From positions 1-32,082 of the forward strand of contig JAFIGA010000157.1 of assembly GCA_020831715.1 (NCBI GenBank): 32,082 nt of DNA. The letters are read 5' to 3'. This stretch comes from Leptospira sp. (GTDB lineage: Bacteria; Spirochaetota; Leptospiria; Leptospirales; Leptospiraceae). Below, one piece after another: positions 8,597 to 17,100 of the stretch; the first letter of the stretch is position 1, and every line of letters starts with the position of its first letter. A program made the translations under genes and the position numbers. Under the pieces are notes generated by a model. The model was not told the origin of the DNA, did not search any database, and worked only from the letters and a program-made list of their open reading frames with translations.

Positions 8597-9715
8597 TTAT
8601 CTTTTCAAAACCCATTTTTCATACCATTCAGGTTGCAATGACCTTTGATACAAATAAGCATCGATTAATACCAAATTGATTGCGGCTTCCACAATAGGAA
8701 CAGCACGAGGAAGAACACAGGGATCATGACGACCTCTTGCCTTCAAAGTTGTTTCTTCGTTGCTGGAATTTACAGTTTTCTGTTCCAACTTGATTGTCGA
8801 AGTTGGCTTAAAAGCTGCTTTAATCACCAATTCCATACCATTGGTGATTCCACCCTGCAATCCACCGGAATGATTGGTTCTAGTCCTCACTCTTCCCTGA
8901 GAGTCAGTATAAAACTCATCATTGTGCTTACTCCCCGTTAGACGAGTGCCAGCAAATCCGGAACCAATTTCGAATCCTTTGCAAGCTGGAATAGAAAGGA
9001 TTGCTTTTCCAAGATCACCATCCAACTTATCGTATACAGGATCCCCCAAGCCGGGTGGAAGATTGTATACGACTGCTTTAACAGTACCACCTACAGAATC
9101 TCCTTCATTTCGAAGATCCAAGATATGTCTTTCCATCTTGTCCGCAATTTCTTTGGAAGGACAACGAACTATATTCGAATCAACTTCTTGAACTGACCTA
9201 GGGTAGTTGGACTCCGATATATGAGAGTCGATTTCTCCAATGGAATCAACCCATCCAACCGTAGTTATACCTAATTCTCTTTCCAGAATAGTTCGGGCAA
9301 ATGCTCCCGCCGCAACCCTCGCTATTGTCTCTCGAACGGAGGATCTACCTCCACCGACATGAGCGCGGTGACCGTATTTTTCTTGATAGGTGTAATCGGC
9401 ATGAGATGGACGGTATACTGTTTTTAAATTGTCGTAATCTTTGGATATAGTGTTTTTATTATCCACAATAAGTGCGATTGGACTACCGATTGTTTTACCT
9501 TCGAAAACACCCGATAGAACACGAACCGTATCCGATTCATCCCTAGGCGTTGTGATATCACTTTGGCCGGGTCGTCTTCGATCTAAATCTTTTTGAATTT
9601 CTTCCAGTTCAAATGGAAGACCCGCAGGTACTCCATCAATCACAACCCCAACAGATGGTCCATGTGACTCTCCAAATGTACTGACTCTATATATTTTACC
9701 CCAGGAACTTGGCAT
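8597..9715 (-). CDS. aroC: Chorismate synthase
   Basis: 372 residues, normal family length. It converts 5-enolpyruvylshikimate-3-phosphate to chorismate using reduced FMN, the last step of the shikimate pathway, in the cytoplasm. Signatures seen: 'STFGESHG' near the N-terminus, 'RRRPGQ', '[10 protein letters not shown]', '[10 protein letters not shown]' and, late, '[17 protein letters not shown]'. All are conserved blocks of the family. The start is ATG at 9715 with only a weak upstream GGA. aroD, another shikimate gene, lies on the other strand in this window. Confidence 0.96.
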   Translation of the reverse strand: MPSSWGKIYRVSTFGESHGPSVGVVIDGVPAGLPFELEEIQKDLDRRRPGQSDITTPRDESDTVRVLSGVFEGKTIGSPIALIVDNKNTISKDYDNLKTVYRPSHADYTYQEKYGHRAHVGGGRSSVRETIARVAAGAFARTILERELGITTVGWVDSIGEIDSHISESNYPRSVQEVDSNIVRCPSKEIADKMERHILDLRNEGDSVGGTVKAVVYNLPPGLGDPVYDKLDGDLGKAILSIPACKGFEIGSGFAGTRLTGSKHNDEFYTDSQGRVRTRTNHSGGLQGGITNGMELVIKAAFKPTSTIKLEQKTVNSSNEETTLKARGRHDPCVLPRAVPIVEAAINLVLIDAYLYQRSLQPEWYEKWVLKR

Positions 9716-9745
9716 ACAGTGACTATTCCATTAAAAGAGTGATTT

Positions 9746-9765
9746 AAATAAACTAGTTTTTATTT
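9746..9765 (-). terminator. AT-rich hairpin between the DUF445 gene and aroC
   Basis: AAATAAA (9746-9752) pairs with TTTATTT (9759-9765) across a 6-nt loop, immediately after the stop codon of the DUF445 gene. A short T-rich run follows on the minus strand. It is all A-T and weak; it may partly separate the DUF445 gene from aroC. Confidence 0.25.
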
Positions 9766-10985
9766 CAACTATAGAAAAAGACAAAATAAGCTTGAATCAT
9801 GCCTACCAATCCTCCCAACAGAGCACCTAATACAATAAGTGTCATTTCATCCTCTTTGAAAACAGAATGAAGCAACTCTTCAAAATCCTCTTTGGGTAAT
9901 TTACTCAATCTCTCTGCAATTGTTTCTTCAATTTTCAAGGTATCTGTGACATAGCTTTTCACCCTATGGGCTACATCCGGGATGATCCAAACAATTTTTT
10001 CTGAAATGGATTCTTTGAGCTCTTGTATTTTTTCTTGCCCCATGATTATATCAGCCATAGGAATTTTTTCATTGATCTTGGACTGAGCGACTTCTTGTGC
10101 TTTTTGATTCACCAATCGAATAATTAAATCTCCGCCTTTTCCCATGAATATCAATCGAATCAAATTTTCTGTGTTTAATACGCGGTTGGCAACTACAGCG
10201 GCAAATTCTTTGGAAACATCCTTTTGCCTTTTTAAGAACAAGCCTTGGTATTTAAAAAATACATATTGCTTTACTTCCAGAGGTCTGAAAATCATAAGAA
10301 GAGCCAACCAATTTGTATAATAACCCACAGCAATTCCCATGATGGGCATTGTCCACCACTGACCCAAAATATTGATGAAAGCAATCTGTATCAATCCTAT
10401 AAGAAAACCAAAATAAGCTCCGGAACGAATGATGAATTGAAACTCTGGACCACCGCATCTCTGAAACATTTCTATCAAATAAACAGTGTTCCTACCACTC
10501 AAAGAATTCTTAACAATCTCATCAAACTCCAACACATTGTCCAAATCCTTACCAAAAGAGTCGTAAACATCACGAACCTGTTCCGGAATAACTGCACGCA
10601 CCTCGTCTTCTATGCTTTGTCTAAAACTTGCCGGTAGCATTTTCCAAAGCGCCGGATTCTGCGCTTGGATCACATCTCGAACAATCTCTTCAGCTTTTCT
10701 ATCAATTAGGTCTTTAACCAAAAGTAGCAGGTCATCCGGGTTGATTCGATTGTAAAGCTCTTTGGGAGTTATTAATTTTTCAGTAAGGACTCGCGTAATC
10801 AATCCACTCATCTTAATGGCATGGTTGGGGATAATTCCCTTCCATCCAATTTTGCCAACACCCCAAAATTCCATTGGGTGAAAAATCATCTTAACTGCCA
10901 TATAATTTGTGACCCAACCGACAAAGGCGCATGTAAGTGGAATTGACAGTATCTGCATTGCTTGAGGTGATGTAATCCAATCCAT
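9765..10985 (-). CDS. DUF445 family membrane protein
   Basis: 406 residues. Two copies of the family hallmark, a membrane segment with TNxxA followed by a MIFxP turn, are visible: 'GWVTNYMAVKMIFHPMEFWG' near residues 23-42 and 'GYYTNWLALLMIFRPLEV' near 221-238. A final glycine-rich TM segment ('LGALLGGLVGMIQAYFVFF') ends the protein. Between them lie long helical soluble stretches. The family is membrane-anchored and of unknown molecular function. The start is ATG at 10985, without a clear Shine-Dalgarno. It is the first gene of the minus-strand run and is divergent from the TonB-like gene, with 67 bp between their starts. Confidence 0.85.
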   Translation of the reverse strand: MDWITSPQAMQILSIPLTCAFVGWVTNYMAVKMIFHPMEFWGVGKIGWKGIIPNHAIKMSGLITRVLTEKLITPKELYNRINPDDLLLLVKDLIDRKAEEIVRDVIQAQNPALWKMLPASFRQSIEDEVRAVIPEQVRDVYDSFGKDLDNVLEFDEIVKNSLSGRNTVYLIEMFQRCGGPEFQFIIRSGAYFGFLIGLIQIAFINILGQWWTMPIMGIAVGYYTNWLALLMIFRPLEVKQYVFFKYQGLFLKRQKDVSKEFAAVVANRVLNTENLIRLIFMGKGGDLIIRLVNQKAQEVAQSKINEKIPMADIIMGQEKIQELKESISEKIVWIIPDVAHRVKSYVTDTLKIEETIAERLSKLPKEDFEELLHSVFKEDEMTLIVLGALLGGLVGMIQAYFVFFYS

Positions 10986-11052
10986 ATCTGGTCAAATGTA
11001 ATTACGAACAAACAAGAATAAAGCAAAAATTGGCTAGTAATCTAATATTATC

Positions 11053-11550
11053 ATGCAAATGCCCAAAAAAACACTTAAAAATTCCATAATTATTTCTGCC
11101 GGGATACACATTTTCGCATTAGCTATCATTTATATTTACCCTAATCATCAGATCCAAGATGCGATTCATATCAAGCCACCCTCCGGTTCTTCTGTTCGAA
11201 TTCTTTCCAAATTCAGAAATCCGGGAAAAGGAGAATCTAGTCCGAATGCAGAGGCAAAATCTGCGGAGGGAGCGTCTATTGAGAAAGAGATTGAGAAATT
11301 CAAAAAAAATTTGACCTACCCTGCATCGGCAATTGCGAAGGGATTGGAATCCGAGTGTGAATGGCTTGTAACGGTTGCAGAAAACAGCAAGTCTAGAAAT
11401 GTGGAAGAATCGAAACGATGTAGATACAGAATTTTTGATAGAGAGTTTCGGAAAAATATTGCGGATTGGAAATTTGACCTTCCTCCGGGTACAATAATTC
11501 GAATTCCTGTGAGTTACAAAATACAGCAAGAAAATGACAGAAATAACTGA
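11053..11550 (+). CDS. TonB-like protein, single N-terminal TM anchor
   Basis: 165 residues. A hydrophobic anchor ('IIISAGIHIFALAIIYIY', about residues 12-29) is followed by a short polar linker lacking the long Pro/Lys-rich stretch of classical TonB. A C-terminal domain (about 80-158) matches the TonB_C pattern: 'YPASAIAKGLESECEWLVTV', then 'FDREFRKNIADWKFDLPPGT' and 'IRIPVSYKIQ'. TonB couples inner-membrane energy to outer-membrane transporters; without nearby exbB/exbD the role here is uncertain. A second in-frame ATG at 11059 is possible. The gene overlaps the NusG-like gene by 17 bp. Confidence 0.65.
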   Translation: MQMPKKTLKNSIIISAGIHIFALAIIYIYPNHQIQDAIHIKPPSGSSVRILSKFRNPGKGESSPNAEAKSAEGASIEKEIEKFKKNLTYPASAIAKGLESECEWLVTVAENSKSRNVEESKRCRYRIFDREFRKNIADWKFDLPPGTIIRIPVSYKIQQENDRNN

Positions 11551-12073
11551 CAATCTCGAAAGAAAATGGCACATCATCTACACCAACCCCAGAACTGAAA
11601 AGCGTGTTCTTGAGTACTTGAAGAAATATCATTTCGAAGCCTACCTTCCTATAATTCGCATAAAATCTCGTTGGAAAGACCGATGGAAGGAAATTGAAAA
11701 ACCACTTTTTACATCTTATGTTTTTGTTAAGATGTCTTATTGGGATGAAAAAAAGAAAATCTTGGTTCTACCGGGAATCCATCACATTGTATTTTACAAG
11801 GGGCAACCTGCAGAAGTATCTGATGAAAATCTGGAGATGGTTGAGTTGTTCGCTACTAGTTTTGGAGAGAAATTAAAAGTAGAAAAATATGAGAAACTCA
11901 AGCCGGGAAATATCGTAGAAATTCGCACCGGAATTTTAGCCGGAAGGAAAGCGGAAATAATTCAGATGAAAAACAAAACTTATGTTATTGTTGCCCTACC
12001 CATGATGGGACAAGCTGTCCGAGCTGAAGTTAAAATTGAAGATCTGGGTTTGGAAGAATTAAGGATAGAGTAA
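11534..12073 (+). CDS. NusG/RfaH-family transcription elongation factor (specialised paralogue)
   Basis: 179 residues. The NGN domain spans about residues 10-110 ('KWHIIYTNPRTEKRVLEYLK', 'YLPIIRIKSRW', 'PLFTSYVFVKM', 'ILVLPGIHHIVFYKG'), followed by a KOW-type domain (about 122-175, 'KPGNIVEIRTGILAGRKAEI'). The short NGN and TNPRTEKR-type start resemble specialised paralogues (RfaH, UpxY) more than the housekeeping NusG. Such proteins often allow read-through of long polysaccharide or surface-gene operons. kdsD directly downstream suggests a link to envelope sugar genes, but no long biosynthetic cluster is in view. It starts inside the TonB-like gene. Confidence 0.85.
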   Translation: MTEITDNLERKWHIIYTNPRTEKRVLEYLKKYHFEAYLPIIRIKSRWKDRWKEIEKPLFTSYVFVKMSYWDEKKKILVLPGIHHIVFYKGQPAEVSDENLEMVELFATSFGEKLKVEKYEKLKPGNIVEIRTGILAGRKAEIIQMKNKTYVIVALPMMGQAVRAEVKIEDLGLEELRIE

Positions 12074-12077
12074 AACT

Positions 12078-13058
12078 ATGATGGAACTATCCAGAGTAAA
12101 AACCTTAGAATTAATTCACCGTGCATTGGATTCGGAAATAGAATCCATTCATCATTTCCGCAGAAATCTCGATGAGAGAATAATTGATGCTGTCCATTTG
12201 ATATTCGGTTGTAAGGGTAAAACTATTCTTGCAGGTGTGGGAAAATCCGGCGACATTGCGAAAAAAATATCATCTACACTTTCCTCAACAGGAACTCCGG
12301 CAATTTTTCTTCATCCGACGGATGCATTGCATGGAGATGCAGGAATAATCGGAAAAGATGATATAGTTTTTGCTATTGGAAAGAGTGGCGAGTCGGAAGA
12401 ATTGAATTCTTTAATACCAACCATTAAGAAAATTGGAGCTCGCTTAATCTCGCTTACTGCCAATGAAAATTCAACTTTAGCTAGATCATCTCATGTCTGC
12501 GTAGTAACTCCCATCTTAAGAGAAGCCTGCCCTCTGGCACTCGCTCCCACATCCAGTACGACTATAGCCCTCATGGTTGGAGATGCAATTGCAATGGCAT
12601 TGATGGAATTGAGGAATTTTCGTGCGGAAGATTTTGCATTGTATCACCCCGGTGGGAGGTTGGGCAAGAGGTTAGCATTAAAAGTAGATGATGTGATGAG
12701 AATTGGTGACAAGATTCCCAAGGTTACCATGGATCAAAATGTATATAGTATCCTTGATGAAATAAGTCTAAAAGCGGTGGGAGCAACTACAGTTACTGAT
12801 GATAATTCCAAATTAATCGGTTTGATCACAGATTATGATATTCGAAGAATGCTCCAAAAAGGCTTCAATCCCGAATTTATAGCCAAGGATTTCATGAATT
12901 CAGAACCTACTTTTTTCCTTTCAGGAACTAGTGCTTACGACATTTTAGTAAATATGGAAGATAGGTCTAGACCTGTTTCCGTTGCACCTATAGTGAATAA
13001 AGACAATATTGTAATAGGGATCATTACAGTTCATGATCTGTTACAAAAAGGATTATAG
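12078..13058 (+). CDS. kdsD: Arabinose-5-phosphate isomerase (KdsD/KpsF/GutQ family)
   Basis: 326 residues, the family norm. The N-terminal SIS domain (about 35-170) has 'GVGKSGDIAKK', 'PTDALHGDAGII', 'GKSGESEEL' and the family-specific 'YHPGGRLGKRL'. Two CBS domains follow (about 205-260 and 270-325). It interconverts ribulose-5-phosphate and arabinose-5-phosphate, the first step to Kdo for lipopolysaccharide. The start could be either of two adjacent ATG codons (12078, 12081); AGGATAGAG lies upstream. The gap to the NusG-like gene is four bases and to aroD three, so the genes form an operon. Confidence 0.94.
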   Translation: MMELSRVKTLELIHRALDSEIESIHHFRRNLDERIIDAVHLIFGCKGKTILAGVGKSGDIAKKISSTLSSTGTPAIFLHPTDALHGDAGIIGKDDIVFAIGKSGESEELNSLIPTIKKIGARLISLTANENSTLARSSHVCVVTPILREACPLALAPTSSTTIALMVGDAIAMALMELRNFRAEDFALYHPGGRLGKRLALKVDDVMRIGDKIPKVTMDQNVYSILDEISLKAVGATTVTDDNSKLIGLITDYDIRRMLQKGFNPEFIAKDFMNSEPTFFLSGTSAYDILVNMEDRSRPVSVAPIVNKDNIVIGIITVHDLLQKGL

Positions 13059-13061
13059 ATA

Positions 13062-13748
13062 ATGCCGGTGAAGTATAGAGTAATTGCAGCAATGGGAGAG
13101 GATGATATCCGCAATCTCCAAAAGAAAGATACTAAAGATATTGATATAATTGAAATTAGATTGGATCTCTTCAGTCGAAATTACATCCAAAAAGAGTTGA
13201 AGAAGAAATTAAAATCTCTGGGATTACCTGTACTTCTCACTTATCGAAGAGCTGAAGATAGTAATATGAGATCATATGTTAAATTATTTCCTGAAGATGT
13301 GGAAGAACTGGTTAAAGATTTCAATGATCCCAATAATTTTATAGATATAGAACTGAATCGAGAAGATACAATATTTCAAAATTATGAAAATATGAAATAT
13401 CAGATAATCTATTCTTATCACAGTTTCAAGAAGTCGATTAACCAAAAGGAAATGAAAGATTATATTGCTTCTGCAAAACCTGTAAAATCAGGAAAAATGA
13501 TTTTTAAATTCGCTATTACTCCGGAAGATATTGAAGAAACAGCCACTTTCCTGGCAGATATTAAGGCTTTGTCTAAAACAAATACAATGATTGGAGTCTG
13601 CATGGGAGAGATGGGAGTACTATCTCGTGTCTTTGGTGATCAATATGGATCATCGTTCACTTATATGACTATAGGTGAGCCTAAAGCTCCGGGCCAGATT
13701 CCCGTGGAAATTTTCAAAAAACTCAGACCGGATCTTTACAGGAAATAG
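13062..13748 (+). CDS. aroD: Type I 3-dehydroquinate dehydratase
   Basis: 228 residues. It dehydrates 3-dehydroquinate to 3-dehydroshikimate through a Schiff base. Visible motifs: 'EIRLDLF' (about 31-37), 'LTYR' (60s), catalytic H120 in 'YSYHSF', Schiff-base lysine K149 in 'KMIFKFAI', and 'MGEMGVLSRVFG' near residue 180, the phosphate/carboxylate loop of the family. All active-site elements are present. The start is ATG three bases after the kdsD stop, with an AGGA-like sequence upstream. It partners functionally with aroC elsewhere in the window. Confidence 0.94.
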   Translation: MPVKYRVIAAMGEDDIRNLQKKDTKDIDIIEIRLDLFSRNYIQKELKKKLKSLGLPVLLTYRRAEDSNMRSYVKLFPEDVEELVKDFNDPNNFIDIELNREDTIFQNYENMKYQIIYSYHSFKKSINQKEMKDYIASAKPVKSGKMIFKFAITPEDIEETATFLADIKALSKTNTMIGVCMGEMGVLSRVFGDQYGSSFTYMTIGEPKAPGQIPVEIFKKLRPDLYRK

Positions 13749-13755
13749 GATTTTT

Positions 13756-14091
13756 ATGTCAGGTAACAACGAAGAAACTAATATACATAAATTTGAGGAT
13801 TTTACTTATTTTGACAACCAAGCACTATGGTATCTATGCAATGAGACCCCACCTCAAACTCTTGCTCTTGCGTTTTTAGGGGCAGATGAGAAGGTATGTG
13901 GGTCTATGCTGGGTATTTTGGATTCTAAACGAAGAAAATATGTTCACGAACTTATGTCGCAACAACAAGATGCTGACGTTGAAAAAAAAATAGCGGCAGC
14001 AGAGGGAATGTTTATCATCGCGGAAGGTTTGATCACCAGAAATCTAATTAGAAAGCAAGGGCGTTACTATTTCGGAGATAAAAAGGTATAG
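13756..14091 (+). CDS. Stand-alone FliG C-terminal-domain-like protein
   Basis: 111 residues from the ATG at 13756, which has AGGA six bases upstream. The frame is open further upstream inside aroD but that extension is not supported. Almost the whole protein lines up, by my recollection, with the last ~95 residues of FliG, the torque-generating domain: 'FEDFTYFDNQALWYLC' with FEDI..DDRSIQRLL, 'LALAFLGADEKVCGSML' with LLIALKGAEQPLREKFL, 'DADVEKKIAAAEGMFIIAEGL' with the VE-NEQKAILLIVRRL helix, and 'GRYYFGD' with GEMVIGS. The segment matching QRAADILRDDL reads KRRKYVHELM, so the DD pair is E-L. There is no N- or middle domain. It follows aroD by seven bases. Its role is unknown; it may be a paralogue with a non-motor function. 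Confidence 0.66.
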   Translation: MSGNNEETNIHKFEDFTYFDNQALWYLCNETPPQTLALAFLGADEKVCGSMLGILDSKRRKYVHELMSQQQDADVEKKIAAAEGMFIIAEGLITRNLIRKQGRYYFGDKKV

Positions 14092-14141
14092 CGTATACAT
14101 GTTTAATGAGTACTAAATAAAAAACGTGTAGTAAATATCAA

Positions 14142-14166
14142 CTTTCTATCGTCCGATAATAGAAAG
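14142..14166 (+). promoter_or_regulatory. Hairpin just upstream of the GTG-started Lig-like gene
   Basis: CTTTCTAT (14142-14149) pairs with ATAGAAAG (14159-14166) across a 9-nt loop, 12 bases before the GTG at 14179. The 3' arm runs into AAAGAGA, the only Shine-Dalgarno-like sequence. An alternative inner pairing TATC/GATA exists. No T tract follows, so it is less likely to be a terminator than a leader structure. Confidence 0.35.
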
Positions 14167-14178
14167 AGACATACTACT

Positions 14179-17100
14179 GTGAAAAGGATACTTGCATTAC
14201 TTACTATAAATCTGTTTTTATTAAATGGATGCATGGCATGGCCGGGTTTAACAGCTCTGCTAGGTCTTGTAGGCAATGATAAAGGTTCCGAGGGATTATT
14301 TTTTCTACCACCTGGTGGTGGTGAAGGTGCCGGAAACGCATCTCCCGATAGAGAGACCCCTCCCCCCACAGATTTAGATCCCGGCAATAAGGATCCTATC
14401 GTTTTAACGAGAGTCGAAATAAGCTCAAATGGAAATGCTTTTCCTTTGGGTACCCATAAAGATCTTCAGCTAACTGCCATTTATTCTAATAATACAAATA
14501 CAGAAATTACAGATCTTGTGAACTGGATTTCAGATGATGATGCAATCATAGAAATTGATGCTAATCAAGAAGATCATCCGGGTAGAGTGATTGCCAGATC
14601 CTTAGGCACTACTAGTATTCGATCTACTTTCCAGGGACAAGAAGATGAGATAGAATTAACAGTAACCAATGCAGCGTTAGTCAGGATCGAAGCTGATCCA
14701 AGTAATCTTTCCATTATAAGAGGAATGACTTCCGAATTTCATATAACCGGAATTTTTACAGATGGCACAACTGAAGATCTTACAGATGATTCGAATACAT
14801 CTTATTCATTCGCAAGCAATATCGCTTCTCCCAACCAACCATCCATATCTAGGATGCGAGGTGATGCAGTGGGCGCTAGTTCCCTAACCATTACCCACAC
14901 TGCACCCAATGGAACTTTTCAAGATACTATGAATATTACGGTGAACTCTCCTGCTTTGGTATCTATTCAGGTTGAGCCGGAGAATCCTTCGCGAGCATTA
15001 GGTCTTACCAAACAATTCACTGCTATAGGAACTTATGAAAATGGAGAAACTCAAGATATCACAGAAGATGTGACTTGGATTTCGCAAGATCCAACCAAAG
15101 CAATTTTTTACGCACATCCAATTCCAAAAGGCGAAATACAAACCTTGGAAGAAGGAACAGTTTCTATCCAAGCAAGTTACGTTTCAATTCTATCCGACCC
15201 GGTTTCACTTACAATTCTTCAGAAACAATTGACCTCTATTGCAATCAGCCCATCATCTTACAGCTTAGCGAAAGGCTTACATCATAATTTTACAGCAACA
15301 GGAACTTTTACCGATAGCACAACAGAAGACATTACCGATGAAATAACATGGTCTTCCTCTAATCCATCCATTGCAACCATAAGCAACGCATCACCCAATC
15401 GAGGAAGAGCAACTGCACTTGAAATTGGCTCAACATCAATCCAAGCAAGTTACTCAACATTCTCTGCATCGGCAACTCTAAATGTAACATCAGCAATCCT
15501 TACAAGTATTGCGGTAGTTCCCAATAATGCGGAAACTGTCGCCGGTGAATTTCGTCAATACAGTGCAATTGGAACTTATTCCGATGCCTCTACGCAAGAC
15601 CTAACTACTTCAGTAACATGGTCAGTTTCACCCTCATCATTTGCTTCAATAGCCAATTCTATCGGTAATCATGGACGTTTGCAGGGAATATCTGCAGGAG
15701 CAGTGACAGTAACTGCAAACCATTCATCTCCCAATTTAACTGCATCAGTAAATGGAACCATTCTTGCCGCAGATACAACTCCACCAACCATTGTATCAGC
15801 GACATCCCTCTCACCCACAACGGTTCAAGTGACCTTTTCCGAACAAGTTGATTCTACACAAGCTACCAATGCAAGTAATTACAGGATTGCCAGAAGTACT
15901 GCGGTCACAGGTGTTTGCTCAAATAATACCAATTTTGGATCACCCCAGACCGGAGATTTTTCAATCGATTCTGTTACACCATCAGGGGGTTCTGGCTCAA
16001 TCTATGTATTGCATCTATCTTCATCGCAGAGCTTTGGTCAAAATTATACTCTCATTGCCAACAAATCCGGAATTGCGGATCTAGCAGGCAACAATCTAGA
16101 TTGCTCCAACTCGGCATCTTTCGAAGGGCAGGCACTGCTTCGAGTTACATCTGCAACATGTGACAGCCTGAATCGGATCGCCTTAACTTTTTCCAAGCCT
16201 GTATTGGGAGGCAATGTTGCCGGTTCAGCAGAATGTAATTCCATTGCATCTTGCTCACAGCGGTATCGCTTAGTAGATCCGGGATTGGGTAGTATTACCA
16301 GTGCTCAGATTTTTGATGGAACAGTATGCAATGGTGCTCCGGCAAATAATTCTCGTGTATGCATAACACATTCCCTACTCCAAGGTGGAAGCAATTACAA
16401 TATCATTGCCGCAAATGGCATCGATGGTGATGGATTCAATGATGCAAGCTACGGTGCTATACGAGACTTTACCGACTCAGAAAATCTCCAGTCGAATCCT
16501 AGAGACAGAGCGGGATTTTCCGGCTGTGGAGTGGCACCTAACAATTTTGCCGATGGACCTATATCTTCCGATACCTTTGGGGATGGGACTTCTTTCGGTT
16601 ATCTCACCAACTACAACAGCCAAATCTACGTAGGACCAAATGCCAAAGGAAATTCTGCCGCGAGATTCAATTTTGACGGAACAAGTCCACAAAATGTAGG
16701 TTTCACAATTGAACGTAATACCGGCCATAGCAATTCGGCGACTTCCAGAGACGGTGGTATTGGTGTTCCACCATTTGTAACTATGGGGCATAGCGGTTGT
16801 ACACTGAATAATGCCAATTTAACAGAAGGATGCGGTCCCGATAATGAGAATGGTCGAGGAAGTTTTGCCAAAGTAGAATTGCATGGAAGCGAATTCTTAA
16901 TCATGGGCGGATCACGAAACGTTGATCCCAATTCCAAATGGAAAAACTACAACTACATTTACATGTCGAGTAATACTGGATCAACACTGAATTTCAATTG
17001 GATTCTATTAGGCAACCAAATTACTGGAGCTTCAACCGAAGGAGTTCAAAGTTTTGTTTCCCATAATAATAGAGTTTATATGGGATTTGCTAAATTAAAC

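Noticed and set aside
10245..10637. 130-codon open frame on the plus strand inside the DUF445 gene
   Set aside because: It lies fully antisense to a convincing DUF445 gene, has no ribosome-binding site and encodes a composition typical of a shadow frame.
10986..11052. Divergent promoter between the DUF445 and TonB-like genes
   Set aside because: A promoter must be near, but no hexamer pair on either strand scores well by eye (best: TTACGA-17-AAAAAT on plus), so no site is called.
11119..11577. 152-codon open frame on the minus strand opposite the TonB-like gene
   Set aside because: Antisense to a gene with a recognisable TonB_C pattern; its product is rich in Arg/Phe/Cys without any motif.
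13675..13755. Upstream extension of the FliG_C-like frame inside aroD
   Set aside because: The ATG at 13756 has a proper Shine-Dalgarno and the alignment with FliG begins after it; the extension overlaps the conserved end of aroD.
14400..15780. Possible DNA tandem repeats
   Set aside because: The periodicity is at protein level (five Ig-like domains of about 90 residues); the nucleotide sequences have diverged and show no recent duplication.
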